64,000 nt of DNA from Nematostella vectensis (taxonomy: Eukaryota > Cnidaria > Anthozoa > Actiniaria > Edwardsiidae). The notes beneath the pieces were generated by a model. The model saw only the letters and a list, made by a program, of their open reading frames with translations. It did no database searches and was not told where the DNA came from. This document shows positions 49,695-59,408 of the stretch, piece after piece; the stretch's first letter is position 1; each line of letters opens with the position of its first letter. The stretch covers positions 1,860,001-1,924,000 of the forward strand of contig NC_064037.1 in NCBI RefSeq assembly GCF_932526225.1, read 5' to 3'. Both the position numbers and the translations under genes were made by a program.

Positions 49695-50303
49695 AAAGTC
49701 CTTAAAACCTTTCACTTATATCAATCTAGCCAAATCAAAGCACAGATAAACTTTCAAATTCTGAAAAGGAAATTGAATTTGATTGAAATTTGAGTTTTCT
49801 ACAGATCCTTGAAAATTTTCCTGGCCGCGCGAAAGATTGAATCGAGTTAACAATTCCAAGTTTTGGCGGGAAAATCTGAAACAACGTATTTTCCTTAAAA
49901 ACGTTAAAATTCAGAGACGGCAATACCACAAAATATTGGCTAATTGTTTCTAATGCAATGATACCCACAATAAAGCGAAGAATAATTTAAAGTCGAGAGT
50001 TGTATGCGAAAAAAGAAAATATCGTTTTGTTGTAGGTTTCAAAAACAGCGCGCGCTCGTGAGAATGTCGCCATTCTTGATTGCGAATGCAGCGCGCGCGC
50101 TCAATGCAAAAACAATTCAAAAGACTAAAAAATATCTGCTTAATTTTGCAGATTTGTTTCCTGAAGTTAAATAATCATTTGACTACCAGGTTAAGATATA
50201 AAGATGACGTTAAAAGTTGTAACCACACAATGTTCTTCAGCAATAACTAAGAAGTCATGAAGACGGGAACCGGTTTAGCGCGCGCAAATGTTTTCTCATG
50301 TAA
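49695..50303 (+). repeat. Dispersed repeat, copy B, left part
   Basis: Reverse complement of window positions of about 60-620. It includes gatccttgaaaattttcctg near 49805 and agacgggaaccggtt near 50260. The repeat resumes at 53514 on the other side of the LINE insertion. Confidence 0.75.
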
Positions 50304-50464
50304 TTTGGTTTGAAGTAACTTTATTCCAATAAATTCCAATACAGGTATATTAGGATAATATTCAAAGTAGGTTAGCTTATATGCCTATCCTCTATTCATA
50401 ATATTTAATTACATCATCACAAAATTTCAGGACTAGGCTCGTAATGGAGTCATCTGTTATAAGC

Positions 50465-53400
50465 TCATAATATACAAAAAAGGTATTTTGGCCTTAACAG
50501 TTTGAAAGAGTTATTGATTGCAAATAGATCATTAAAAAATACTCGACGTATATCATTGACATAGTCGCATTCCATTAAGGTATGGTACTCATCCCCAACC
50601 TTATTTTTTTCACATTTTTCACAAATCCTTAATTCATAAGGTAAATTTTTATAGCGGCCTGTTTCACTTGCTAGTTTGTGTGCCGCGACACGCAATCTAG
50701 TCATAGATTGTCGGCGTCTAACATTAGCTTCTGATAAATATATATTTTTTTAAATTGTCTTGATCTTGCAATAAGTGCGTAGCTTTCCACTATTTTGATT
50801 TGACTGTGCCTGGGTTTTCCAAAATGTTGCATAACTTTTATATAGTACTTTCTTAATATATTTTCCTAGGGTATGAATTTGTTGGCCTTCAATATCTATT
50901 TCCTGTAGTGTCTTTAAATCACACCAAGCAATAGGGAATTGATAAACCTTACAGGGACATTAGATGTTGAAGAAAGGCTGATCTTCGCCGTTTCCTCCAC
51001 TAAGGTGTTTTCATATATCCTACTTTTATTCACCAATATTTTGCCACCAGGGAAGAAATTTGTACTATTAGTGGGGCTTTTCCCAGTTCTCCATATATAG
51101 TTAAATTTGTAGTTTTTGAGTGGACTCCTAGTATACGCTTGAAAAATTTAAGTTGTAGTTTTCCGAAATCATTGGATACTTTGAAAAATTTAGTCTCAAA
51201 AATTTCATACGATGAAGCCCTTCCTAAAAGGCATGTACCCCAAATTTCACAACCGTACAGTGATACTGGTACAACGAGTGACGAAAACAATTTCAACAGT
51301 TCTTGTATTGACACATTTTCAACATTTGACAGACGGTTTAAAATACAGTGGTATACACGTGTGGCTTTGTTGTATAGACTTTTTAGGGCATTTTTAAAAT
51401 TTCCCGAGAAATGAAACTTCAGACCTAGATATGTGTATTCGACTACACATTCTAATTGCTCTCCACCGTAGTCCCATTTACCTGTTGTAAATTGCCGCCG
51501 GTATTATTGCGGACCAAAAACTAATACTTTAGATTTTTTCATATTCACTATGAGCTTCCATTTATCTGCGTACATTTTTAGTTTCTGGAGGCAATTTTCT
51601 AGACCGGTGGCTGAGTCGGATAGTATAACCAAATCATCAGCATAGAGGAGACAGTTAAGTTTTGATGTATTATCGAGTTTTACTGGGTCGCAGAGAATAT
51701 TTCTGGAATATCATTGATGAAGATGTTGAAAAGGGTTGGGCTTAGGTTGCATCCCTGTTTCACCCCAACGTGAGAAGAAAGGGAAGGCGTTATACCCTGG
51801 TCTAGCTTAACTGATGATCTAACATCTGAATACATACTTTGTAAAAGGGTGATAAATCTTCCGCTACACCCTATTTTTATTAGTTTGTAAAGTAAACCCT
51901 CTCTCCAGACACTGTCGTATGCTTTTTTAAAGTCGATAAAACGCGTAAAAAGCGGTTTGTGGCTTGATTTATAAGAGTCAATTAGGGTTGTTAGTACTAA
52001 TAAATGGTCGGTCGTGCGAAAGCCCTTTCTAAAACCGATCTGATATCTATTTAAGATTTTATATTTTTTCAGAAATTTTGTAAGGCGGCCGTTTATGATC
52101 AGTGTGACAAACTTCCCAAGGCAGCTACTTATAGCGATTTCTCTATAGTTTCCCGGATCACATTTATCGCCTGATTTGTGTAATGGTACAATATAACCCT
52201 TTGACCAGCTCTTAGGAAATACCCCCTGTGTTAGCACAGTATTGAATAGTTTTACAAAGTATCGGCCTTGGGATTCGACAGATACCTTTATAATTTCATT
52301 GTTTAATGAGTCACCAGCGCTGGCTTTTTTGTTTTTAAGTAATTTTGCTGCTGATTGCACTTCTTCTAGGGTGATAGGCGAATCTAGGATTTCATCCCGG
52401 TTTCTAGCCCAAACATGGTAGTTTTTTACAATATGTGCTTCTATCCCCGAGTCGTCTGAAAAGCAATTCTGTGGCGTATTTAATTCTTTGAAGTAGTTAT
52501 ACCATGCATCCGGAGAAACACTGTGTAAACCCCTAGCCGAGCAGTCGGATCTGATTGTCTTAACTAGATTCCAGAATTCTTTCGGATTGCTGTCCGCCGC
52601 TAATTTAATTTTCTCTAATAGGTCTGTGTGAAACCGCCTTTTAAGCTTCTTCGTTAATTGCTTGTATGCTTTCTTGGTTGAAAAGAATCTATGCCTTATG
52701 TATGGCTAGACGGGGGTCCGCCGCTAATTTAATTTTCTCTAATAGGTCTGTGTGAAACCGCCTTTTAAGCTTCTTCGTTAATTGCTTGTATGCTTTCTTG
52801 GTTGAAAAGAATCTATGCCTTATGTATGGCTCGTCGGGGGTATCTCAAAAGAAGTTTGTCAAGACTTCGCAATTCTTTTTTTAGTTCATTACAATCCTTA
52901 TAAAACCATTTTTGGTGCTGTCTTGAACTTCTCTTTGAACTTTTTTGCTTCTTCACGAGAATCACCTGTTTTGATGCTTGACGTATTACGTTTGTAAAAC
53001 TGCTAGATCAACATTAATCTTCTCTTCTGATTTAAAAATTTCATTCAGGTCTTTGCTCACATTTTCTAATGCTATTGACTCGGGCAGCAAAGTTTCAGAT
53101 TCCTTCTCCCATTTAAATAATTCTGGGTGCTGGTCGAGATCCATCAAATTATTTATATCTTTAATCTTTTGTGTTTTTAATGCAAACGAAAGAAAGCAAT
53201 GGTTAGAAAAGTTCGATGGTGTTGAAACGGTGAAATGGTGAACTTGTGGGTAGATTGTTTGCGAAACGAGAGTGTAATCTACTACACTCGCTCCATTATA
53301 TGTAAAACAAGTGTATTGGCCCAGATGATCACCCCTTGTCCTACCATTCAGTACTATTAAATTATTACTGTTACTAAACTCTGCTAAAGATTTTCCGTAT

Positions 53401-53490
53401 GCGTTGACATTCTGATCTCTCGAGTTCCTGACCATCGGAAACGGATAACTACATGCAGAGTCAGATAAATCGGTAAAGTCTTCCAAGTTA
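50465..53490 (-). pseudogene. LINE ORF2 relic: endonuclease C-part, reverse transcriptase, C-terminal Cys motif
   Basis: Order on the minus strand: endonuclease C-terminal part (53490-52986, with RTRGDHLGQYTCFTYNGASV and VDYTLVS); linker; reverse transcriptase (52360-51680, with NYREIAISSCLGKFVTLIIN, FIDFKKAYDSVWR, GVKQGCNLSPTLFNIFINDI); catalytic YADD at about 51633-51645 in a shifted frame; and a C-terminal segment with a CEKCEKN...H...C knuckle (50704-50465). Multiple frameshifts and stops are present, and a 124-bp internal duplication disrupts the linker. It is a non-LTR element of the APE type; the clade (CR1/Jockey-like or other) is not settled. It is non-functional. Confidence 0.88.
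52592..52839. repeat. 124-bp tandem duplication inside the LINE
   Basis: 52592-52715 and 52716-52839 are nearly identical, both starting gtccgccgctaatttaattt. Because 124 is not divisible by three, the duplication breaks the LINE frame. Confidence 0.93.
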
Positions 53491-53513
53491 CCAAGTTACC
53501 CATCCTTGCATTG

Positions 53514-53575
53514 TTTGGTTGACATCTCGATCTACGTCACAAATGACTGGACCCGGGCCTTTCAGTTCACGGCCT
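53514..53575 (+). repeat. Dispersed repeat, copy B, right part
   Basis: Similar in reverse complement to window positions 1-58, including catctcgatctacgtcacaa at about 53523 versus its complement at 24-50. It is the far flank of the LINE insertion. Its extent beyond 53575 cannot be judged because copy A runs off the window. Confidence 0.7.
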
Positions 53576-54006
53576 TTTTTCCGAAGGTTGACCAAAATAC
53601 CTCACGCAAACGCGTGTTTTATAGGGTCCATACGAACCACATACCATTTGGAAGATGAAAATATAAAGAATTGACAAAGGCTATCAACTCTGAAAGGTTA
53701 TATGGACTTTAAAAAGTCTGATACAGCGCGCACTACTTTCAGTGCGTGCGCGATCGTTTGCAACCGGTGTTTGCAGCGCGCGCAGGTAGTGAAAATTGCA
53801 AACTTTGGCTTCAAAAAGGTTGGCTTGACTAAATTTTCGCTGAATCTTCGTTTTTTTACAAAATATGGAAAATATCATCACACGAAAAGGCTGAGATCAA
53901 CTTGACTTTTAAAAAAGTCAATTTTGGGGAACTTGAAACGCATATTTTTTTGTTTCTTTTACTTCAGGAAAGCTTGTGAATGACGAATTCCGTGTTATGT
54001 ATACAC
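53576..54006. other. Non-coding sequence, possible continuation of the dispersed repeat
   Basis: Contains GCGCGC-rich patches (about 53725-53790) like those in copy B near 50045-50100. No gene was recognised. Confidence 0.4.
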
Positions 54007-54246
54007 CTATTTCAATAAAGGTTGTCAGTGCAAATAGCGATTGCCAAATGGCAGTTCTACGACAGAAAGTAACCATGCGTCTCGAAAAATATGGATAAAT
54101 AAAAACTATCCATTAAAGGTTACCAATGCTTGGCTCTGACATTGCTGGACTTTATTTAACACCTTTAATTTTACGAATAATAAGTACCCATAAGCCATTT
54201 GCCTTTTGCCATTCGCCATTTGCACTGACAACCTTTTGTGAAATAG
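54007..54246. repeat. Foldback/MITE-like element with inverted arms of about 50 bp
   Basis: 54007-54052 (starting ctatttcaataaaggttgtc) and 54194-54246 (ending gacaaccttttgtgaaatag) are imperfect reverse complements, leaving about 140 bp between them. The arms share the core ggttgtcagtgcaaat. This is a structure expected of a short non-autonomous terminal-inverted-repeat element. No transposase is present. Confidence 0.65.
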
Positions 54247-57165
54247 TTGTATGCGCGCGCTCAACGCCACCAGCGTAGCAACGTTGTTACTGAGCAACAC
54301 TAATGTCAGTACACCCTTAAACCAAATTTGAATTGAAGATATTCAAATTTCATCTGTTTCTTCCAAGCCCAGCCTGAACAGAATCAAATTGTTTGAAATA
54401 GGTTATAGCAATCAAGATATCTTTTAATTCTCAATTTCACTCTCAATTTTACTAAAACCAAATCACTCTCCTGGAAATGTTCTCAAGAGGTCTGTGGTAT
54501 TGTATGGTATCAATCACGCATGGTGCATTGTGTCTCTGTCATACAAATACGCAAAACACTGACGCATCTGCGTAAGACGCATGCGCGCTGTATGCGAGTT
54601 TTTGTGGTATATTTCTCGGCTGTTTTGAATCGACATTATTCAACGCTCATTTGAGTGATAATCGTTTTCCCTCGGGCAATTTTTTTCCTAGTGGGCGCCT
54701 AACCAAAGCAATCGAGTATCGCTTATTTACTAGTTTTACTATTATTTTTTGCGCTCAGCCGTGTTGGACAAGCAAAGATAAAGCGGGACTTGTAAAGGTA
54801 TAGTAAATGGTACCTGATCATTTTTACTAGTTACCCTATCAATGATCATCTATTATCCCATATCATGGGATGATTTGCACACAATTGTTAATCTCTGTAA
54901 TAGCTCTATCCTTCCTTGCATTTATTTGACGTTTTTTTAAAATACCTCGTTACAGGATCTTTTTCTTAATAACTGGAAAAGCATGTTCTAGTGAAACTAC
55001 GCCATAAAGCAGCGAATTTAGCACAAAATGTTTTTAGATTGTGAAGTTTCAATTTCAACCACGAGAAAGCAGATTAAAGCAGGCTAAAATACAATGCTTT
55101 TAGGTGAATAAATTAAATTCTTGTGAAATATTTTAGTAGCAGTACTAGTAGTAAAATACAGTATATATAGCAAAAAAAAAATAAACGCTTTGTTCCTGCC
55201 GCTAAAATCAGGAAAAAAAATGAAGGAGCAAGGAAACATTGCCAGATTTTTAAAATAAATCTTGGAGTCACTAAGAAATTTCTTAAGCCAACTAGCCAAT
55301 GTCATAATAAATTAAAATAAGATAACTATTCCCTCTGGTTAGTGGATAAGGTTACCTCTTATTTCGATTTCAATTTCTTATTTTTATTCTGTTATTTTGG
55401 GGATGTAGATAAGTCGGCTTGTCGCCTGTTGTGCTATTGTTAGTGTCAAATCGGAAACTCTCCATTTTGATTGTCTCATTTCTATCATTCGAGATAGATT
55501 GTTAATGAAATCATTTTTTGTTGTTGTTGCGATGTACAGCACGTTTGGTTGTGAAACTTATCAAATACAAAAAAGATAGTTTAGTACAACATTTTCTTTG
55601 ATAAAAGTATACCATAAGAATCACTCGAGCGTCAAGGGTTGTGCAATTTTACTGAATGGAAATTAGCGACAGGATAGTCACAAGGTAGACAAAATATCAG
55701 TTACACCCTAGGGTACAAAGGCGAGAAGCTAGTTTACACCCCTGAAGAGACGGGGGAGTAGTCAAGACTTTCTTGAAGGGGGAGGGGGTATTACATTTTT
55801 TTGGCGGGATCGAGGTCCCCCTACACCCCCCCCCCCCTAAGTGACCTAAGATAGAGTTTGCTTACATGAAAATTTGAACTCGTAACTCTCGAAACATTCC
55901 CTGTTATATTTTTTCCAATTTCCATTGCCGTGTCCGCCTGTTATGATTGATATGTTTTACAAACAACCATAATTGGAATTCTAGATATCTCCCTATATAG
56001 AAACACAGAAGAATCACTCACACATGACCTTCACCCCACTACAACACACCCCAATCACTTCCTAGCCACACTCCGCCAAGCCCCCACTATGCCCGAGATT
56101 ACATCAGTTTGAAATACACATCAGACGCGAGATTTTATCTTTCCATTCCCTTTTAGCTCGTTCCCCTTTTTTGCCGTTTTTAGCCAATGGCCCCTACTCT
56201 CGAATCTCATTGTTTTACTTTCATACTCATTTGAATAGCCCGTTTGAATTCGAATTTCACTTGTGCTCGTTCTCGATGAGCCAATTAAAAAGAATTAAAC
56301 ACGATGTTCCGCTTTAAAAGGGAAAGCTCCTCCCATCCCCGGGCTCAAATTTGCAAATATAAATTTAAACATTTACAGCAAAAATGTGAGTGAACAGCAA
56401 ATCCCTAATTCATCAATTAATTGTTAACTATGCAAAAATAGTTTTATTCCAACCGAATAAGGCTCAGAGATATATAATTTTACAGGAGACTGTGCAAAGC
56501 ACGCACTGAGCAAAGCACAGCATCACATAATTCCCCCGCTAGAATACGAAAAGTGACTTTAAGAAGCACAAATAACCAGACACAATGCAATCTTAGCATA
56601 TTACATTCAAGATCATGACATATTACATTCAAAATCATGATCATTTCTGCTGCTTTACCACGCTTATAGGCTAAAATAATGCAGTATTGTTGCTAGTGTG
56701 CACTAGACTTGTAAAATTTAACAAGATTTTATGAATTTCAGTTAGTTGACATTTAGTTATACACAAAGAGTGCTTGACCAACAATTTAGTAAAGTACAGA
56801 AAACTATTATTCATTGCTTAACACCTTGAATTTCTTTTAAAATGTCCCTTTTTATGCTAGAGTACAGGGGTTGTGTCCAAAAAATACCACCCTCCTAATA
56901 CTAAATACTGTCACACTTAAAAATCTATAGTCAAAGCTCTGATAATAAAGAATTTAATTATAAAATAAACTACATTTTTGGGGGAATCAGTAGGATATCA
57001 ACTATTGAAGCAAAGGAAGATTTTGGTGTCCAGTGAAGTACAATGGATGTGGTCACACAAGTAAACTTGCACCCAGAATACTAAATGTTCAAGTTTGTGG
57101 GAGCATCTACACAAGCCAAACCTCTCTCTCTCTCTCTTAAAGTAAAATCTATTTAAAATCCCCGG
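54247..57165. other. AT-rich intergenic DNA up to the viral element
   Basis: No supported gene. A C homopolymer lies near 55827-55837 and a short CT microsatellite at 57122-57139. Base composition changes sharply to GC-rich just after this, near 57165-57200. Confidence 0.5.
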
Positions 57166-57263
57166 CTTTATAATAGGGGGGACTGGGCGGTTTCATAGAA
57201 CGGGCTGGGAGGCGCGCCGAGCCCCGCCGAGCCCCCCAGCCCCGTTTCAGGCAGATGAAGGAT

Positions 57264-57605
57264 CGCGTAGATAAATAATTAGCAATAATTAGCAATCATT
57301 AATCTACGGCGGGCGGGGTTCGCGTAGATAAATGATTAGCAATAATTAGCAATCGTTAATCTACGGCGGGCGGGATTCGCGTAGATAAATGATTAGCAAT
57401 GATTAGCAATCGTTAATCTACGGCGGGCGGGATTCGCGTAGATAAATGATTAGCAATGATTAGCAATCGTTAATCTACGGCGGGCGGGATTCGCGTAGAT
57501 AAATGATTAGCAATGATTAGCAATCGTTAATCTACGGCGGGCGGGGTTCGCGTAGATAAATGATTAGCAATGATTAGCAATCGTTAATCTACATCGGGCG
57601 GGGCT
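57264..57605 (+). repeat. Six 57-bp tandem repeats with hairpin potential at the viral-element edge
   Basis: Units start at 57264, 57321, 57378, 57435, 57492 and 57549, exactly 57 bp apart. Each contains CGTAGATAA, two or more copies of ATTAGCAAT and TTAATCTACG. GTAGAT and ATCTAC are inverted arms around the ATTAGCAAT motifs, and the spacer is gcgggcggg. Iterated hairpins near a viral terminus suggest a terminal-repeat or origin-like function (inference). Confidence 0.93.
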
Positions 57606-57764
57606 CTGGTGGAAAAGAAGTTGGTAATTGGTGATCTACGTCGGGCGGTGTTCGGGTACACAACTCTTTGGGGCGAAAAAGCGCTGGCCCCCCTTGCGTG
57701 GTAACATGTGGGAACCTTGCAATTAGACCCTCGTCTGTCCTGTAGTATACCGAGAATTCGAAGG

Positions 57765-58055
57765 ATGAAGTGCGGAAAAGATTACTGCGGGTGGCTAAAG
57801 GTCGGCCATGCAAACACGTGTGGCCAGAGGTGCATGGACACCTACTGCAAGGTGCACCTCCAAAGGCTCCGTAAAGGCAGCCCCCTCCATGTGCCGTGCA
57901 AGATCTGCGGCATAGGGACGCAGTCGGAGACGCGGTTGTGTCGCCCCTGCGGAGCGAATCGTGTAGGGCATAGGATGCGCGGCACCGAGAGGCGCGCTCG
58001 GAAACGGTTTGCACTCGTCCTGTCTGATATCACATCCCGCGATACGGGCAATTAG
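57765..58055 (+). CDS. Cysteine-rich zinc-ribbon-like small protein of the viral element
   Basis: 96 residues, taking the ATG at 57765; an in-frame ATG at 57708 would add 19 residues without the Cys pattern. It starts MKCGKDYCGW and has Cys/His residues through CGQRC and YCKVH. A classical pair of CxxC knuckles follows (PCKICG and LCRPCG), then a basic Arg-rich tail (RMRGTERRARKR). This is a probable zinc-binding, possibly nucleic-acid-binding protein. The frame is intact. It is the first gene after the 57-bp repeats and is followed by genes on the opposite strand. The function is not known. Confidence 0.7.
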   Translation: MKCGKDYCGWLKVGHANTCGQRCMDTYCKVHLQRLRKGSPLHVPCKICGIGTQSETRLCRPCGANRVGHRMRGTERRARKRFALVLSDITSRDTGN

Positions 58056-58188
58056 AGACTGGGTGGCACAGGGCGTACCCAAACATGGGCGCTTACATAG
58101 AGGAGATTCTCAATAGCCGGTAATGTAATCACCTTGTGCTAGGGACCTGAGGGCCGTGGAAACGAGGAGCGTGGGTTGGACCGCCACC

Positions 58189-58672
58189 CTACGGAGCGCG
58201 GAATGACCGTTTTTCGACCGTAAATTCAAAGCCGCTGGCGTGGCGTTTAAGCCTGAGTTTTACTCGAACACCGTGTCGAGCTCTGATAGTGGCCTTGAGC
58301 GCGTAGTATTTCTCCCGTTCTCGAAGTATTAACTGAAACTCTTCGTCTGAGATGTGCCCGTTTTGTAGGGCCTTAGAGACTAGCTCGCTGATCGAGTTTG
58401 TCTTACTCTCCGCTAAAACCATCGTGTCTTCGTGTTTAGCCACCTTGCTCGTAAGATCTCTAGAGACTATCCCTGCGCCTACGCCCACGACACCGATCAG
58501 CCCAGCGATCCCTGCCGACCAGAACCCCTATCCCTCTCAAAGAGACCCCTACCCCTAGAACCGCCTGAGTGTCACGTATTTTCTGGAGTCGGAAGCTTTG
58601 CACGTCGCCGCCGCTGTGCATACTGGGAAGCGAGGGGTATATGGCACCACCGCTAACGTCGCTATTTGCCAT
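58189..58672 (-). pseudogene. Gly-rich membrane-like viral protein, frameshifted
   Basis: The N-terminal part starts at ATG 58672 (MANSDVSGGAIYPSLPSMHS, then QSFRLQKIRDTQ) and runs in one frame to about 58520. The C-terminal part continues in another frame to the stop at 58189, with AGLIGVVGVGAGIV, then a helical region containing SKALQNGHISDEEFQLILRE. A single shift between about 58505 and 58540, within the glycine-rich hydrophobic stretch, joins them. The middle looks like one or two membrane-spanning or amphipathic segments; the C-terminal part is helical and basic. To my knowledge this helix (ISDEEF...LRE) recurs in predicted proteins of cnidarian genomes, which suggests a family of related elements. 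Function unknown. Confidence 0.68.
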
Positions 58673-58688
58673 GTTTGTTATGTCGGAA

Positions 58689-59378
58689 CTAGGTCAGCTC
58701 TAATACGAGGCGAACAGGCTTGCCCTTAAAGTCCGCCCGTCTACCGTAGTAATCCCTGATCCATATTTGGATACTCGAGACAAATTCAGAGGAAGTTGCT
58801 GCGACAAAAACGGGGATGTCGGGTCCATAGACGACTTTCTCGTGCGGTCTCCCGCGGCTTTCTAGGCAAGCGAGAACGTTTGAAGGCTCGCCTAAGGAAA
58901 GGCATTGCGTGCGATCTACGATATCGCAGCAGATGTAGAGGGCCTCTATTTACGGCAAAGCCACCTTAAGTGGGGGTCCCCCCAAAGGTAGTGCGAGGCC
59001 CCGCTCCCCCAACTGATTGTCTTTAGCCTCTAGGCCAAATAGTGCGCAAAGCTCGGCATTCAGGAACGCAACGCCATTAGACATAAGCGCGATTTTCCCG
59101 GTGAGGGGATCCAGCTTCGCGGTCAGAATCTTGCTTTCAGCGCGGTTGATCATTTCCACGATGGACTCGGCCGTGTGGTGCCCGGCTGGCAGAGTAGCAA
59201 TGGTCGGGAGGGCGGCTATAGTCGTTATCTGATGCTCCCGCTCGAGATTATACCAGCTGTTAAACAGCGAGCACTGCCGGAGCGCCACGAAGCGTGGGCG
59301 CCTTATCGGTTGCTTGAAGTAGAGCGTCTGTTCGCCTTTGGTGAGCACAGTATGTAGGACCACCATTGTATTGAACAC
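58689..59378 (-). pseudogene. Candidate minor capsid (penton-like) protein, one in-frame stop
   Basis: 230 codons from the start at 59378 to the stop at 58689-58691, interrupted only by a TAA at 58950-58952, after which the same frame continues for 86 codons. The N-terminal part has RRPRFVALRQCSLFNSWYNL and AGHHTAESIVEMINRA; the C-terminal part has YGPDIPVFVAATSSEFVSSI and ends with a beta-rich segment, PVRLVLELT. The predicted beta-rich character, the size and the position within a capsid-gene block fit a penton or other minor capsid protein, but this is inference. The single stop suggests recent inactivation. Confidence 0.6.
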
Positions 59379-59408
59379 ATCCCGCCTTCGTGTTTAATAG
59401 GGCTGAGC

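Larger units (their letters stand above)
50304..53520 (-). mobile_element. 5'-truncated non-LTR retrotransposon (LINE) with a 7-bp target duplication
   Basis: The insertion body is 50311-53513. It is flanked by direct repeats TTTGGTT at 50304-50310 and 53514-53520, as expected for target-primed reverse transcription. The 5' end begins inside the endonuclease domain, at the catalytic N of the GDxN-type motif. The 3' end lies near 50311, ending on the minus strand in a short tail rich in AATAAAG and TTACTTCAA. The pre-insertion sequence is represented by copy A at the window start. Confidence 0.82.
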
